A stretch of 7,809 nucleotides of DNA from Clostridia bacterium (lineage in GTDB: Bacteria; Bacillota_A; Clostridia; Oscillospirales; CAG-382). The translations under genes and the position numbers were made by a program. The stretch spans positions 1 to 7,809 of the forward strand of contig JAGAAM010000151.1 in assembly GCA_017615235.1 (NCBI GenBank), written 5' to 3'. Positions 1 through 5,162 of the stretch are shown in pieces (within the stretch, counting starts at the first letter, position 1; the number at the start of each line of letters is the position of its first letter). The notes beneath the pieces are model-generated. The model had not been told where the DNA came from. It saw only the letters and a list, made by a program, of their open reading frames with translations, and did no database searches.

Positions 1-61
1 GATTTTCGGCGGAACGCCCCGGACGCAAGTCGGGCTTACGCATATGAAAGAGTATTTATGA
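1..61 (+). CDS. 3' end of an unidentified upstream gene (partial)
   Basis: Reading from base 2, about 19 codons are open and end in TGA at 59-61. That stop overlaps the ATG of the next gene in an ATGA arrangement, the same junction type seen between the next two genes. The visible tail reads IFGGTPRTQVGLTHMKEYL. I do not recognise the family; it does not look like the usual C-terminus of MutL, a common neighbour of miaA. The frame of the downstream gene is also open back to base 1, so this call rests on the overlap geometry and plausible codon use only. Confidence 0.45.
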   Translation, partial: IFGGTPRTQVGLTHMKEYL

Positions 62-1239
62 ACGAAGATCTTAAAAACGGCATAACTCCGGAAGAGCAGG
101 AGAACAAAAAGTCCGGCGACCCGGACTTTATCGCCGTTCCGGAAGACCCGGTCGCGCCGGCGAAACCGATGCGCTTCCGCAATATAATAATCTGGTCGGT
201 GATACTTATCGCGCTGATCGCGGTATCGATATCGCTTATGACCCACGAAGACGATATATCCTTCGGCGACGTGACCGAAGCGCTGCGCAATCTCAACGTC
301 GGCTTCGCGCTGCTCGGCGCGGCGTTCCTGCTTTTCAGCATTTTTGCCGAAGGCCGCGCGATCGCCTCTTCGGGCCGCGCCATCGGGGTAAATGTGAATT
401 GCGGGAAATCGACGCTTTTCGCCTGTGTGGAAATGTTCTTCGCGGGGATAACGCCTTCCGCCTCCGGCGGACAGCCCGCTGTCGTTTACTTTATGTATAA
501 AGACGGCATAAAGATCTCCAGATCGACCGCGATGCTTCTGACGAACACCCTCCACTACACCGTCTCGATGCTGATACTGAGCGTTTTCGCAACGGTCTAC
601 CGCCACGATTTCCTGGTCGAGATATTCGCCAAAAATTCCGATTTCCGCATCCTTTACATTCTCGGGTTCGTCGCGAACTGCCTCGGTATGTTAAGCTGCC
701 TTCTATTCATCTTCGCGCCCGGCATAGTCAGGTTTTTCGCCGTACCGCTTTTCAGACTGCTGGCGAAGCTCCGTATCGTACGCGATCTCGACGCGAGATT
801 AAAGTCTTTCGACGTATCGCTCGGTGAATACCGCGAATGCCATAAACTGATCCGAAACAGCCCGCTCACGCAGTTGAAAACGCTTGTCTGGAACCTTTTG
901 CAGAAGTCCGGCAGCTGTATGATAGGATACTGCATTTACCGTGCGCTCGGGTACGACCAGTACGGTTTTCTGAATATCATCTGTTTTCAGATGATGATAC
1001 TGCTCACCGTCAACGCGTTACCGCTGCCGGGTTCCGGAGGCGCTTCGGAGTGGATGACGAAAGAGCTTTATATGCTCGTCTACTGTCTTAACGTCAAGCA
1101 TCCCTCGCTTGCGACGATATTCTCGCGCGCGATGAGCTTTTACGTCCTCATCCTCATCTGCGGTACCGCGACGGCGGCGTTCTATATCTATTTATACCGC
1201 CGTGACCGCAGGACGTTAAACGCGGGCGGTTCGCCATGA
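58..1239 (+). CDS. UPF0104/YbhN-type membrane protein (lysylphosphatidylglycerol synthase TM-domain family)
   Basis: A 393-residue multi-pass inner-membrane protein. Hydrophobic segments lie near residues 42-61, 81-97, 120-131, 162-181, 198-220, 283-297, 304-320 and 359-380. Two family signatures are visible: TPSASGGQP at 132-140 and LPLPGSGGASE at 321-331, the conserved glycine-rich turns of the flippase-like half of MprF/AglD-type proteins. There is no C-terminal aminoacyl-lipid synthetase domain, so this is the stand-alone membrane form. Family members are linked to lipid translocation, but the substrate here cannot be inferred. The first 40 residues form an acidic, proline-containing cytoplasmic-looking extension. 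The start at 58 overlaps the upstream stop and has only a weak GAAAGAG ribosome site. The stop overlaps the miaA start by four bases, suggesting translational coupling. Family assignment is firm; function is not. Confidence 0.88.
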   Translation: MNEDLKNGITPEEQENKKSGDPDFIAVPEDPVAPAKPMRFRNIIIWSVILIALIAVSISLMTHEDDISFGDVTEALRNLNVGFALLGAAFLLFSIFAEGRAIASSGRAIGVNVNCGKSTLFACVEMFFAGITPSASGGQPAVVYFMYKDGIKISRSTAMLLTNTLHYTVSMLILSVFATVYRHDFLVEIFAKNSDFRILYILGFVANCLGMLSCLLFIFAPGIVRFFAVPLFRLLAKLRIVRDLDARLKSFDVSLGEYRECHKLIRNSPLTQLKTLVWNLLQKSGSCMIGYCIYRALGYDQYGFLNIICFQMMILLTVNALPLPGSGGASEWMTKELYMLVYCLNVKHPSLATIFSRAMSFYVLILICGTATAAFYIYLYRRDRRTLNAGGSP

Positions 1240-2105
1240 CGCTCGAAGTGGTGATCGGACCGACCGCTTCGGGCAAAAGCGCCTACGCGTTAAGTATCGC
1301 GAAGCGCATCGGAGGCGAGATAATAAGCGGCGATTCGATGCAGATATACCGCGGAATGGACATCGGTACCGCGAAGCCGGCCAAAGAAGAAATGGCGGAA
1401 GTGCCGCACCATCTTATCGACGTCGCGGATATATCCGAGCCGTTCTCCGCCGTGAAGTTCGTAAGTCTCGCAAGGAAAGCGATCGAAGACGTCGCTTCAA
1501 GGGGCAAAATTCCGATAATAGCCGGAGGCACGGGGCTTTATATCGATATGCTGATAAACGGCACTTCGCCGGTCGATACCGATTCCGATCCCGATCTGCG
1601 CGCACAGCTTTACGCTTTCGCCGAAGAACACGGCGCCGACGCTTTGCACGAAAAACTCGCGAAGGCAGATCCCGAAGCCGCTTCTGCGATCCACCCGAAC
1701 AACGTCAAGCGCGTAGTCCGCGCCATCGAGATATACGAGCTTTCCGGCGTCACGAAGACCGATTCCGACCGCCGGAGCCGCGACGGCGTAAAGGCTTATG
1801 ACGCGCACGTCGTGATGCTTGCCCCGAAAGACCGCGATTCGCTTTACAAAAGGATCGGCGAACGCGTGGATAAAATGATCGCTTCGGGACTCGAAGACGA
1901 AGTCAGGCGCCTTTGCGGCCGGGGACTGCGTTCCGCGCCCACCGCTGCGCAGGCGATAGGGTATAAAGAGTTTTACCCGATGTTCGACGGGCTTTGCGGG
2001 ATAGGCGAAGTCGTCAACGCGATCAAGCTCGACACCCGGCATTACGCCAAACGCCAGCTTACCTGGTTTTCAAGGGTGCATAAGGACGAGGTCATCGAAG
2101 TTTAA
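1236..2105 (+). CDS. miaA: tRNA dimethylallyltransferase MiaA
   Basis: This cytosolic enzyme transfers a dimethylallyl group from DMAPP to N6 of A37 in tRNAs that read UNN codons, giving i6A, the substrate for MiaB. The 289-residue length is close to the bacterial norm. Visible signatures are the P-loop GPTASGKS at 8-15, DSMQIY at 33-38 followed by GMDIGTAKP, GGTGLYI at 97-103, HPNNVKRVVRAIE at 153-165, QAIGYKE at 239-245, and TRHYAKRQLTWF at 267-278 near the C-terminus. All expected blocks are present in order with no frameshift. The ATG overlaps the TGA of the preceding membrane-protein gene (ATGA) and no strong Shine-Dalgarno is seen, so translation is probably coupled. Neither hfq nor mutL, frequent miaA neighbours, is inside the window. 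Confidence 0.97.
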   Translation: MTLEVVIGPTASGKSAYALSIAKRIGGEIISGDSMQIYRGMDIGTAKPAKEEMAEVPHHLIDVADISEPFSAVKFVSLARKAIEDVASRGKIPIIAGGTGLYIDMLINGTSPVDTDSDPDLRAQLYAFAEEHGADALHEKLAKADPEAASAIHPNNVKRVVRAIEIYELSGVTKTDSDRRSRDGVKAYDAHVVMLAPKDRDSLYKRIGERVDKMIASGLEDEVRRLCGRGLRSAPTAAQAIGYKEFYPMFDGLCGIGEVVNAIKLDTRHYAKRQLTWFSRVHKDEVIEV

Positions 2106-2114
2106 AGTATAACG

Positions 2115-2121
2115 AAAGGAG
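2115..2121 (+). promoter_or_regulatory. Ribosome binding site of the HlyD-like gene
   Basis: AAAGGAG lies 7 nt upstream of the ATG at 2129, in the 23-nt gap after miaA. It supports that start over any internal methionine. Confidence 0.8.
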
Positions 2122-2128
2122 AAGCGAA

Positions 2129-3484
2129 ATGAAAGACGACGACAAACTTGTCGTTTCCGACGAAGAACGCCTTCCGACCCTGCCGGAACGCATCGAGAAG
2201 AAAGAACCGTCGCGCTTCTCCGTTTATATGCGAAGGTTTTTCGCCCAGTTCGGCACCGCGATAATCGCCACCGCGATAGTCGCCTATATATTCCTTCAGC
2301 TTATGCTCAACGTAGGCACGATGCTCGACATCGAGACTGCGACCTACACCTCCGTCGTCCGTAAGGACGAGATCCCTGCGTATCTTTTCCGCAACGAAGT
2401 CGTGATCGAATCCGAAGCCGGCGGCACCGACTGCTTCCTCGCCGAGGACGGCGAAAAGGTGAAAAAAGGCCAGAATATCGCCGTCACCTACGAGAACGCC
2501 GCCGACGCCGAAAAACAGAAACGCATCAACGAGATCGACGCCAGGATCGAGGTGCTCCGCAAGAGCAGCCTTGCCGACGGCGAATCCACCACCAACATAT
2601 CGCTTATCGACGACGAGATCAAATCGGTCACGCTCGACATCGTCCGCAATACCGAAAGGAACGCGCTCGACAAGGCGACCCGCGATAAAGACAAGCTCGT
2701 GATACTTCTCAACCGCCGCGCCGCGCTCGTCAACTCGATAAGCTACGCAGCCGAAATGAGCAAACTTTACGAGGAACGCTCCGCTCTCGCGGAGGGGATC
2801 GCCGGCGACAGTTTTTATACACCCGCTCCCAAGTCCGGATATTTTTATTCCCAGGTCGACGGATACGAGAACGTTTTTACCATAAAAACGCTCGACAGTC
2901 TCACCGCCGAGACTTTCGAAACTCTTTCCGGATCGGTCGCCGACGAAAACCTTATCTCCGCTTCGTCCGGCAAGATAGTCATCGGAAGTACCTGGTATAT
3001 CGCGGTCGCGATCGACAAAAAGACCGGCGAAAAATATAAAGACGGCGGGGTCTGCCCGATCACCTTCCAGTATTCGAACAACACGGTCCTTAATATGACC
3101 GTCGAAAGAAGGATCAACCGCACCGACGCCGATATAACGATCCTGATTCTTTCCACTAAAGTCATGCCGGAAGGGTTCGATTATTCCCGCTGTCAGACGG
3201 TGGAGCTTTCGGTCAACGAATACAAAGGCCTGCGGATAAGCACCTCGTCGGTGCGAGTCGTCGACGGACAGACCGGCGTTTACGTCGTGCTCGGCAGCCG
3301 CGTCGTTTTCAAGACCACGACGATTCTTTACACCTACGGCGGTTACTGCATCTGCGAGATCCCGAAGGACGAGAAATATCCCGACGAATCGAACATTTCC
3401 TACAACTCAAAGACCAGACTGTCGCTGAACGATTCAGTGATAATCAACGGCACCGATATCTACGACGGCATGCGTATCAAATAG
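2129..3484 (+). CDS. Membrane-anchored HlyD-like adaptor protein of unknown function
   Basis: A 451-residue protein with one predicted N-terminal membrane anchor near residues 41-62, preceded by a charged cytoplasmic tail of about 40 residues, so most of the chain is probably extracytoplasmic. A biotinyl-lipoyl-like half motif (DGEKVKKGQNIAVTY, 107-121) is followed by Lys/Glu/Arg-rich, probably coiled-coil segments at about 123-145 and 180-222. A second beta-rich half carries GLRISTSSVRVVDGQTGVYVV (split around 367-387), resembling the closing strands of HlyD/RND adaptor proteins. In transport systems this fold bridges an inner-membrane pump to an outer component, but no ABC, RND or MFS partner is visible here. 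The gene lies two bases upstream of yggS, next to the division cluster, which suggests an envelope or division-linked role; that is inference. An alternative is an adaptor for a transporter encoded elsewhere. Confidence 0.8.
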   Translation: MKDDDKLVVSDEERLPTLPERIEKKEPSRFSVYMRRFFAQFGTAIIATAIVAYIFLQLMLNVGTMLDIETATYTSVVRKDEIPAYLFRNEVVIESEAGGTDCFLAEDGEKVKKGQNIAVTYENAADAEKQKRINEIDARIEVLRKSSLADGESTTNISLIDDEIKSVTLDIVRNTERNALDKATRDKDKLVILLNRRAALVNSISYAAEMSKLYEERSALAEGIAGDSFYTPAPKSGYFYSQVDGYENVFTIKTLDSLTAETFETLSGSVADENLISASSGKIVIGSTWYIAVAIDKKTGEKYKDGGVCPITFQYSNNTVLNMTVERRINRTDADITILILSTKVMPEGFDYSRCQTVELSVNEYKGLRISTSSVRVVDGQTGVYVVLGSRVVFKTTTILYTYGGYCICEIPKDEKYPDESNISYNSKTRLSLNDSVIINGTDIYDGMRIK

Positions 3485-3486
3485 CG

Positions 3487-4176
3487 ATGAACACGAAAGA
3501 ACAGATAAAAACCAATATCGAACGTATCGTTTCCGAGATCGGCGGCAGGGCACAGCTCCTCGCCGCAACGAAGACCGTTCCGGCGGAGATGATCAATTAC
3601 GCCGCGGATTGCGGAATAACGCTTATCGGCGAGAACCGCGTGAACGAACTGCTCGAAAAATACGATCTTCTGGATAAAACGCGGCTGCATATCCATTTCA
3701 TCGGCGCATTGCAGACCAACAAGGTGAAATACATCATCGACAAAGTCGAGATGATCCATTCCGTCGACCGTATGTCGCTCGCGCAGGAGATCGACAGGCA
3801 GGCGGCTAAACACGGCGTGAAAATGGACGTTTTAGTCGAAGTGAACATCGCCGGCGAGGAGACGAAATCGGGAGTAAAGCCGGAGGAGGCGGAGGATTTC
3901 TGCCGCGCTGTGGCGGCGCTTCCGAACGTAAGACTGCGCGGCTTGATGTGCGTTCCCCCGAAATGTGACGACGGAGCGAAGAATATCGGATATTTTTGCA
4001 AAATGAGCAAAATATTTGTTGACATATCGGGTAAAAAAATAGATAATAGTCTTGTGGATGTGCTTTCGCTCGGAATGAGCGGAGATTATCTTCAGGCCGT
4101 TGAATACGGCTCTACGATGGTCCGTATAGGAAGCGCCATTTTCGGCGAAAGAAATTACGGGACGACCGGAAAATAA
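3487..4176 (+). CDS. yggS: YggS/YlmE family PLP-binding homeostasis protein
   Basis: A 229-residue single-domain PLP-binding protein of the YggS/PROSC (PLPBP) family, which buffers pyridoxal phosphate and affects amino-acid and vitamin B6 homeostasis; no catalytic reaction is established. The PLP lysine is K29 in LLAATKT. Other family blocks are GENRVNEL (48-55), HFIGALQTNK (70-79), VEVNIAGEETKSGV (117-130), RGLMCVPP (151-158), LGMSGDY (195-201) and GSTMVRIGSAIFG (208-220). The ATG begins two bases after the preceding TAG without a clear Shine-Dalgarno, implying translational coupling. This is the first gene of the classic Firmicute ylmE-sepF-ylmG-divIVA cluster. Codons about 168-187 are unusually AT-rich (AAA, ATA, TTT, GTT, AAT) compared with the rest of the gene, and that stretch carries a promoter-like sequence. 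Confidence 0.95.
   Translation: MNTKEQIKTNIERIVSEIGGRAQLLAATKTVPAEMINYAADCGITLIGENRVNELLEKYDLLDKTRLHIHFIGALQTNKVKYIIDKVEMIHSVDRMSLAQEIDRQAAKHGVKMDVLVEVNIAGEETKSGVKPEEAEDFCRAVAALPNVRLRGLMCVPPKCDDGAKNIGYFCKMSKIFVDISGKKIDNSLVDVLSLGMSGDYLQAVEYGSTMVRIGSAIFGERNYGTTGK
3990..4015 (+). repeat. AT-rich dyad plus direct repeat upstream of the embedded promoter
   Basis: ATATTTTTGC (3990-3999) and GCAAAATAT (4007-4015) form an inverted repeat with one unpaired T and a 7-nt centre. GCAAAAT also occurs twice in direct orientation, at 3998-4004 and 4007-4013. The element ends three bases before the -35 box at 4019, so it could be an operator or an UP-like AT-rich activator region. It is also coding sequence of yggS. 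Confidence 0.4.
4019..4047 (+). promoter_or_regulatory. Sigma-70/SigA-type promoter inside yggS, reading toward sepF
   Basis: A consensus -35 TTGACA (4019-4024), a 17-bp spacer containing seven consecutive A residues, and a -10 GATAAT (4042-4047; five of six match TATAAT) predict a start site near 4053-4056. That is about 160 nt upstream of the sepF ATG. The sequence upstream is strongly AT-rich in an otherwise GC-moderate region. It would give sepF and downstream genes transcription independent of the upstream genes. No other site in the window matches the consensus as well with correct spacing. Confidence 0.72.
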
Positions 4177-4198
4177 ATTTTTTAAATATATCATTTTC

Positions 4199-4204
4199 AG
4201 GAGG
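4199..4204 (+). promoter_or_regulatory. Consensus Shine-Dalgarno of sepF
   Basis: A full AGGAGG sits 8 nt before the ATG at 4213, in a 36-nt AT-rich leader. It selects this ATG over the in-frame methionine three codons later and is the strongest ribosome site in the window, consistent with high SepF expression. Confidence 0.9.
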
Positions 4205-4212
4205 AAAAAAAC

Positions 4213-4695
4213 ATGGGTATCATGAACCGTCTGGGCGAGATCTTCAAGAGCGACGACGACTTCGAAAACAACGAGGAATTCGAAGAATACGAAGAGGAAG
4301 AAGAGATCCCCGCACAGCAGAACAACAACACCGCGGCTCCCGCCGCAAAGGCCAGCGCGCCCGCACCGCGTTACACCGGCGGCGTGTCTTCCGCCGCTCT
4401 CGAGATGAAGGTCGTAAAACCGGAACGCTTTGACGAAGTCCGCCAGATCGGCGAACATCTCCTTGCAAGGCGCACCGTAGTCCTCAACCTCGAAGAGACC
4501 AACAAAGAGACCACAAAACGCATCATCGACTTCCTTTGCGGCGTGGTTTTCGCGATCGACGGCCAGGTCAAAAAGGTCGCCAACGCGACTTACGTAGTCA
4601 CCCCGAAGAACGTCGACGTTTCCGGCGAACAGAGCGAACCCGAAGCCGAGGAACAGCAGCCCGCAAAACAGCAGCAGAGAGAGCTGTTTCGCTGA
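4213..4695 (+). CDS. sepF: Cell division protein SepF
   Basis: SepF is a cytoplasmic FtsZ partner that polymerises into rings or arcs and tethers the Z-ring to the membrane. The 160-residue sequence has the expected plan. An N-terminal amphipathic membrane-binding helix (MGIMNRLGEIFK, 1-12) leads into a strongly acidic linker (13-31, mostly Glu/Asp), then an Ala/Pro/Asn-rich disordered stretch (32-60). The compact SepF/DUF552 domain lies at about 64-135, with VVKPERFDE, VVLNLEE and RIIDFLCGVVFAIDGQVKKV recognisable in pieces. A polar Gln/Glu-rich tail of some 25 residues follows. The gene lies 36 bp after yggS and 58 bp before yggT, its usual neighbours. Transcription probably starts in part from the promoter embedded in yggS. 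Confidence 0.96.
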   Translation: MGIMNRLGEIFKSDDDFENNEEFEEYEEEEEIPAQQNNNTAAPAAKASAPAPRYTGGVSSAALEMKVVKPERFDEVRQIGEHLLARRTVVLNLEETNKETTKRIIDFLCGVVFAIDGQVKKVANATYVVTPKNVDVSGEQSEPEAEEQQPAKQQQRELFR

Positions 4696-4710
4696 CATCC
4701 GAACCGTTTA

Positions 4711-4739
4711 TCCCCGGAAGGCTTAACGCCTTCCGGGGA
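4711..4739 (+). other. Perfect 12-bp stem-loop between sepF and yggT
   Basis: TCCCCGGAAGGC (4711-4722) pairs perfectly with GCCTTCCGGGGA (4728-4739) around the 5-nt loop TTAAC. It begins 15 nt after the sepF stop and ends 14 nt before the yggT TTG. No T-run follows (the next bases are AACAGGGC), so it is not a canonical intrinsic terminator. It may stabilise the 3' end of sepF mRNA, act as a processing site or partial attenuator, or damp yggT translation. Confidence 0.75.
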
Positions 4740-4753
4740 AACAGGGCAACGCT

Positions 4754-5032
4754 TTGGAACAGATCTACTATATAGTATCCGGCACGGTGAACGTAGCCGT
4801 CAAGGCATTGATATACACGCTTCTGATCAGAGTGGTGATGTCGTTGTTCGTCGACGAGGAGGAACCGTCGAGGATCTATATCTTTTGCTGTGCCGTAACG
4901 GAGCCGGTCGTCTCCCCGACAAGGGCTCTTCTTGGCAAGATCAAGGCATTGGACGGGTTCCCTATAGACCTTTCTTATTTTGCCACGGCTTTTATACTTA
5001 TTACTATCGAGACCGCACTGCGATTTTTTTAA
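4754..5032 (+). CDS. yggT: YggT/YlmG family small membrane protein
   Basis: A 92-residue protein with two membrane helices, about residues 13-32 and 73-91, separated by a loop containing the family block TEPVVSPTRALL (about 49-60) followed by FPIDLSYFATAFIL. YggT/YlmG proteins have been linked to division-septum, nucleoid or thylakoid organisation in different lineages, but the biochemical role is not established. The start is TTG at 4754. An in-frame stop at 4724-4726 and the absence of an upstream ATG or GTG leave this as the only start that keeps the full first helix. AGGG at 4743-4746 gives a modest ribosome site 7 nt away. The weak start and the hairpin just upstream suggest lower expression than sepF. 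Confidence 0.92.
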   Translation: MEQIYYIVSGTVNVAVKALIYTLLIRVVMSLFVDEEEPSRIYIFCCAVTEPVVSPTRALLGKIKALDGFPIDLSYFATAFILITIETALRFF

Positions 5033-5048
5033 AAGATCATCGCAGTGC
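5015..5048 (+). other. 10-bp stem-loop spanning the yggT stop codon
   Basis: GCACTGCGAT (5015-5024) pairs perfectly with ATCGCAGTGC (5039-5048). The 14-nt loop holds the T-run and the TAA stop of yggT (5030-5032). Only a weak T-poor tail (TTTCGGGCG) follows, so termination would be inefficient. It could be a partial terminator or an mRNA-stability element. Confidence 0.55.
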
Positions 5049-5053
5049 TTTCG

Positions 5054-5083
5054 GGCGTTTACCGGATATTGACCGGAAACGCC
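5054..5083 (+). other. 11-bp stem-loop with one bulge in the yggT-divIVA gap
   Basis: GGCGTTT-A-CCGG (5054-5065, A5061 unpaired) pairs with CCGGAAACGCC (5073-5083) around the 7-nt loop ATATTGA. It follows the previous stem-loop by five bases. An A-rich rather than T-rich tail follows, so it lacks the U-tract of an intrinsic terminator. Together the two structures could attenuate read-through into divIVA or protect the upstream transcript. Confidence 0.55.
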
Positions 5084-5114
5084 GCAATCAAATTACGAAA
5101 ACAATCACTTTTAA

Positions 5115-5149
5115 ATAAATCTGCGATTCAAATATATCTGCAATTCAAA
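5115..5149 (+). repeat. Tandem direct repeat with 17-bp period upstream of divIVA
   Basis: The 18-nt units at 5115-5132 and 5132-5149 share 16 of 18 bases, with core ATCTGC(G/A)ATTCAAA. The second unit runs into the divIVA ribosome site. A degenerate relative, GCAATCAAA, lies further upstream at 5084-5092. The units could be paired regulator sites or a slippage duplication. Confidence 0.6.
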
Positions 5150-5154
5150 AGGGG
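5149..5154 (+). promoter_or_regulatory. Ribosome binding site of divIVA
   Basis: AAGGGG sits 8 nt upstream of the ATG at 5163 and fixes that start. It overlaps the end of the tandem direct repeat by one base. Confidence 0.75.
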
Positions 5155-5162
5155 ACGGGAAA

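Larger units (their letters stand above)
5033..5162 (+). other. yggT-divIVA intergenic region with hairpins and direct repeats
   Basis: This 130-bp gap holds the 3' arm of the hairpin over the yggT stop, a second hairpin at 5054-5083, then an AT-rich stretch with a tandem repeat at 5115-5149 leading into the divIVA ribosome site. The S4-domain gene ylmH, which sits here in Bacillus, is absent, and I see no small ORF with a ribosome site. TTGACC at 5069-5074 has no acceptable -10. TTTAAA (5110-5115) with TATATC (5133-5138) at 17 bp is a weak promoter candidate whose start would fall almost on the ribosome site. Confidence 0.6.

Noticed and set aside
976..995. A perfect 8-bp inverted repeat with a TTTT loop inside the UPF0104 gene
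   Set aside because: An 8-bp stem with a short loop is expected about once by chance in a window this size, and it encodes an ordinary membrane-helix stretch.
2108..2113. TATAAC between miaA and the HlyD-like gene as a -10 box
   Set aside because: The hexamer at the matching -35 position is GACGAG-like, with no TGn extension; probably chance in an AT-rich junction.
2872..2890. CGTTTTTA-CCA-TAAAAACG inverted repeat in the HlyD-like gene
   Set aside because: It is short and AT-rich with a 3-nt loop, lies mid-gene, and has no promoter or terminator context; chance-level.
3832..4698. A 288-codon open frame on the - strand opposite yggS and sepF
   Set aside because: It spans two genuine genes and the gap between them, and its low-complexity Leu/Phe/Val stretches mirror the acidic SepF linker. 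It is a shadow frame.
4711..4739. Calling the sepF-yggT hairpin an intrinsic terminator
   Set aside because: No T-run follows the stem on either strand and the downstream gene belongs to the same conserved cluster, so it is listed only as a stem-loop.
5033..5162. A T-box, other riboswitch or small RNA gene in the yggT-divIVA gap
   Set aside because: The gap is too short for a T-box, no conserved T-box core or known riboswitch core was recognised, and only simple hairpins and repeats are visible.
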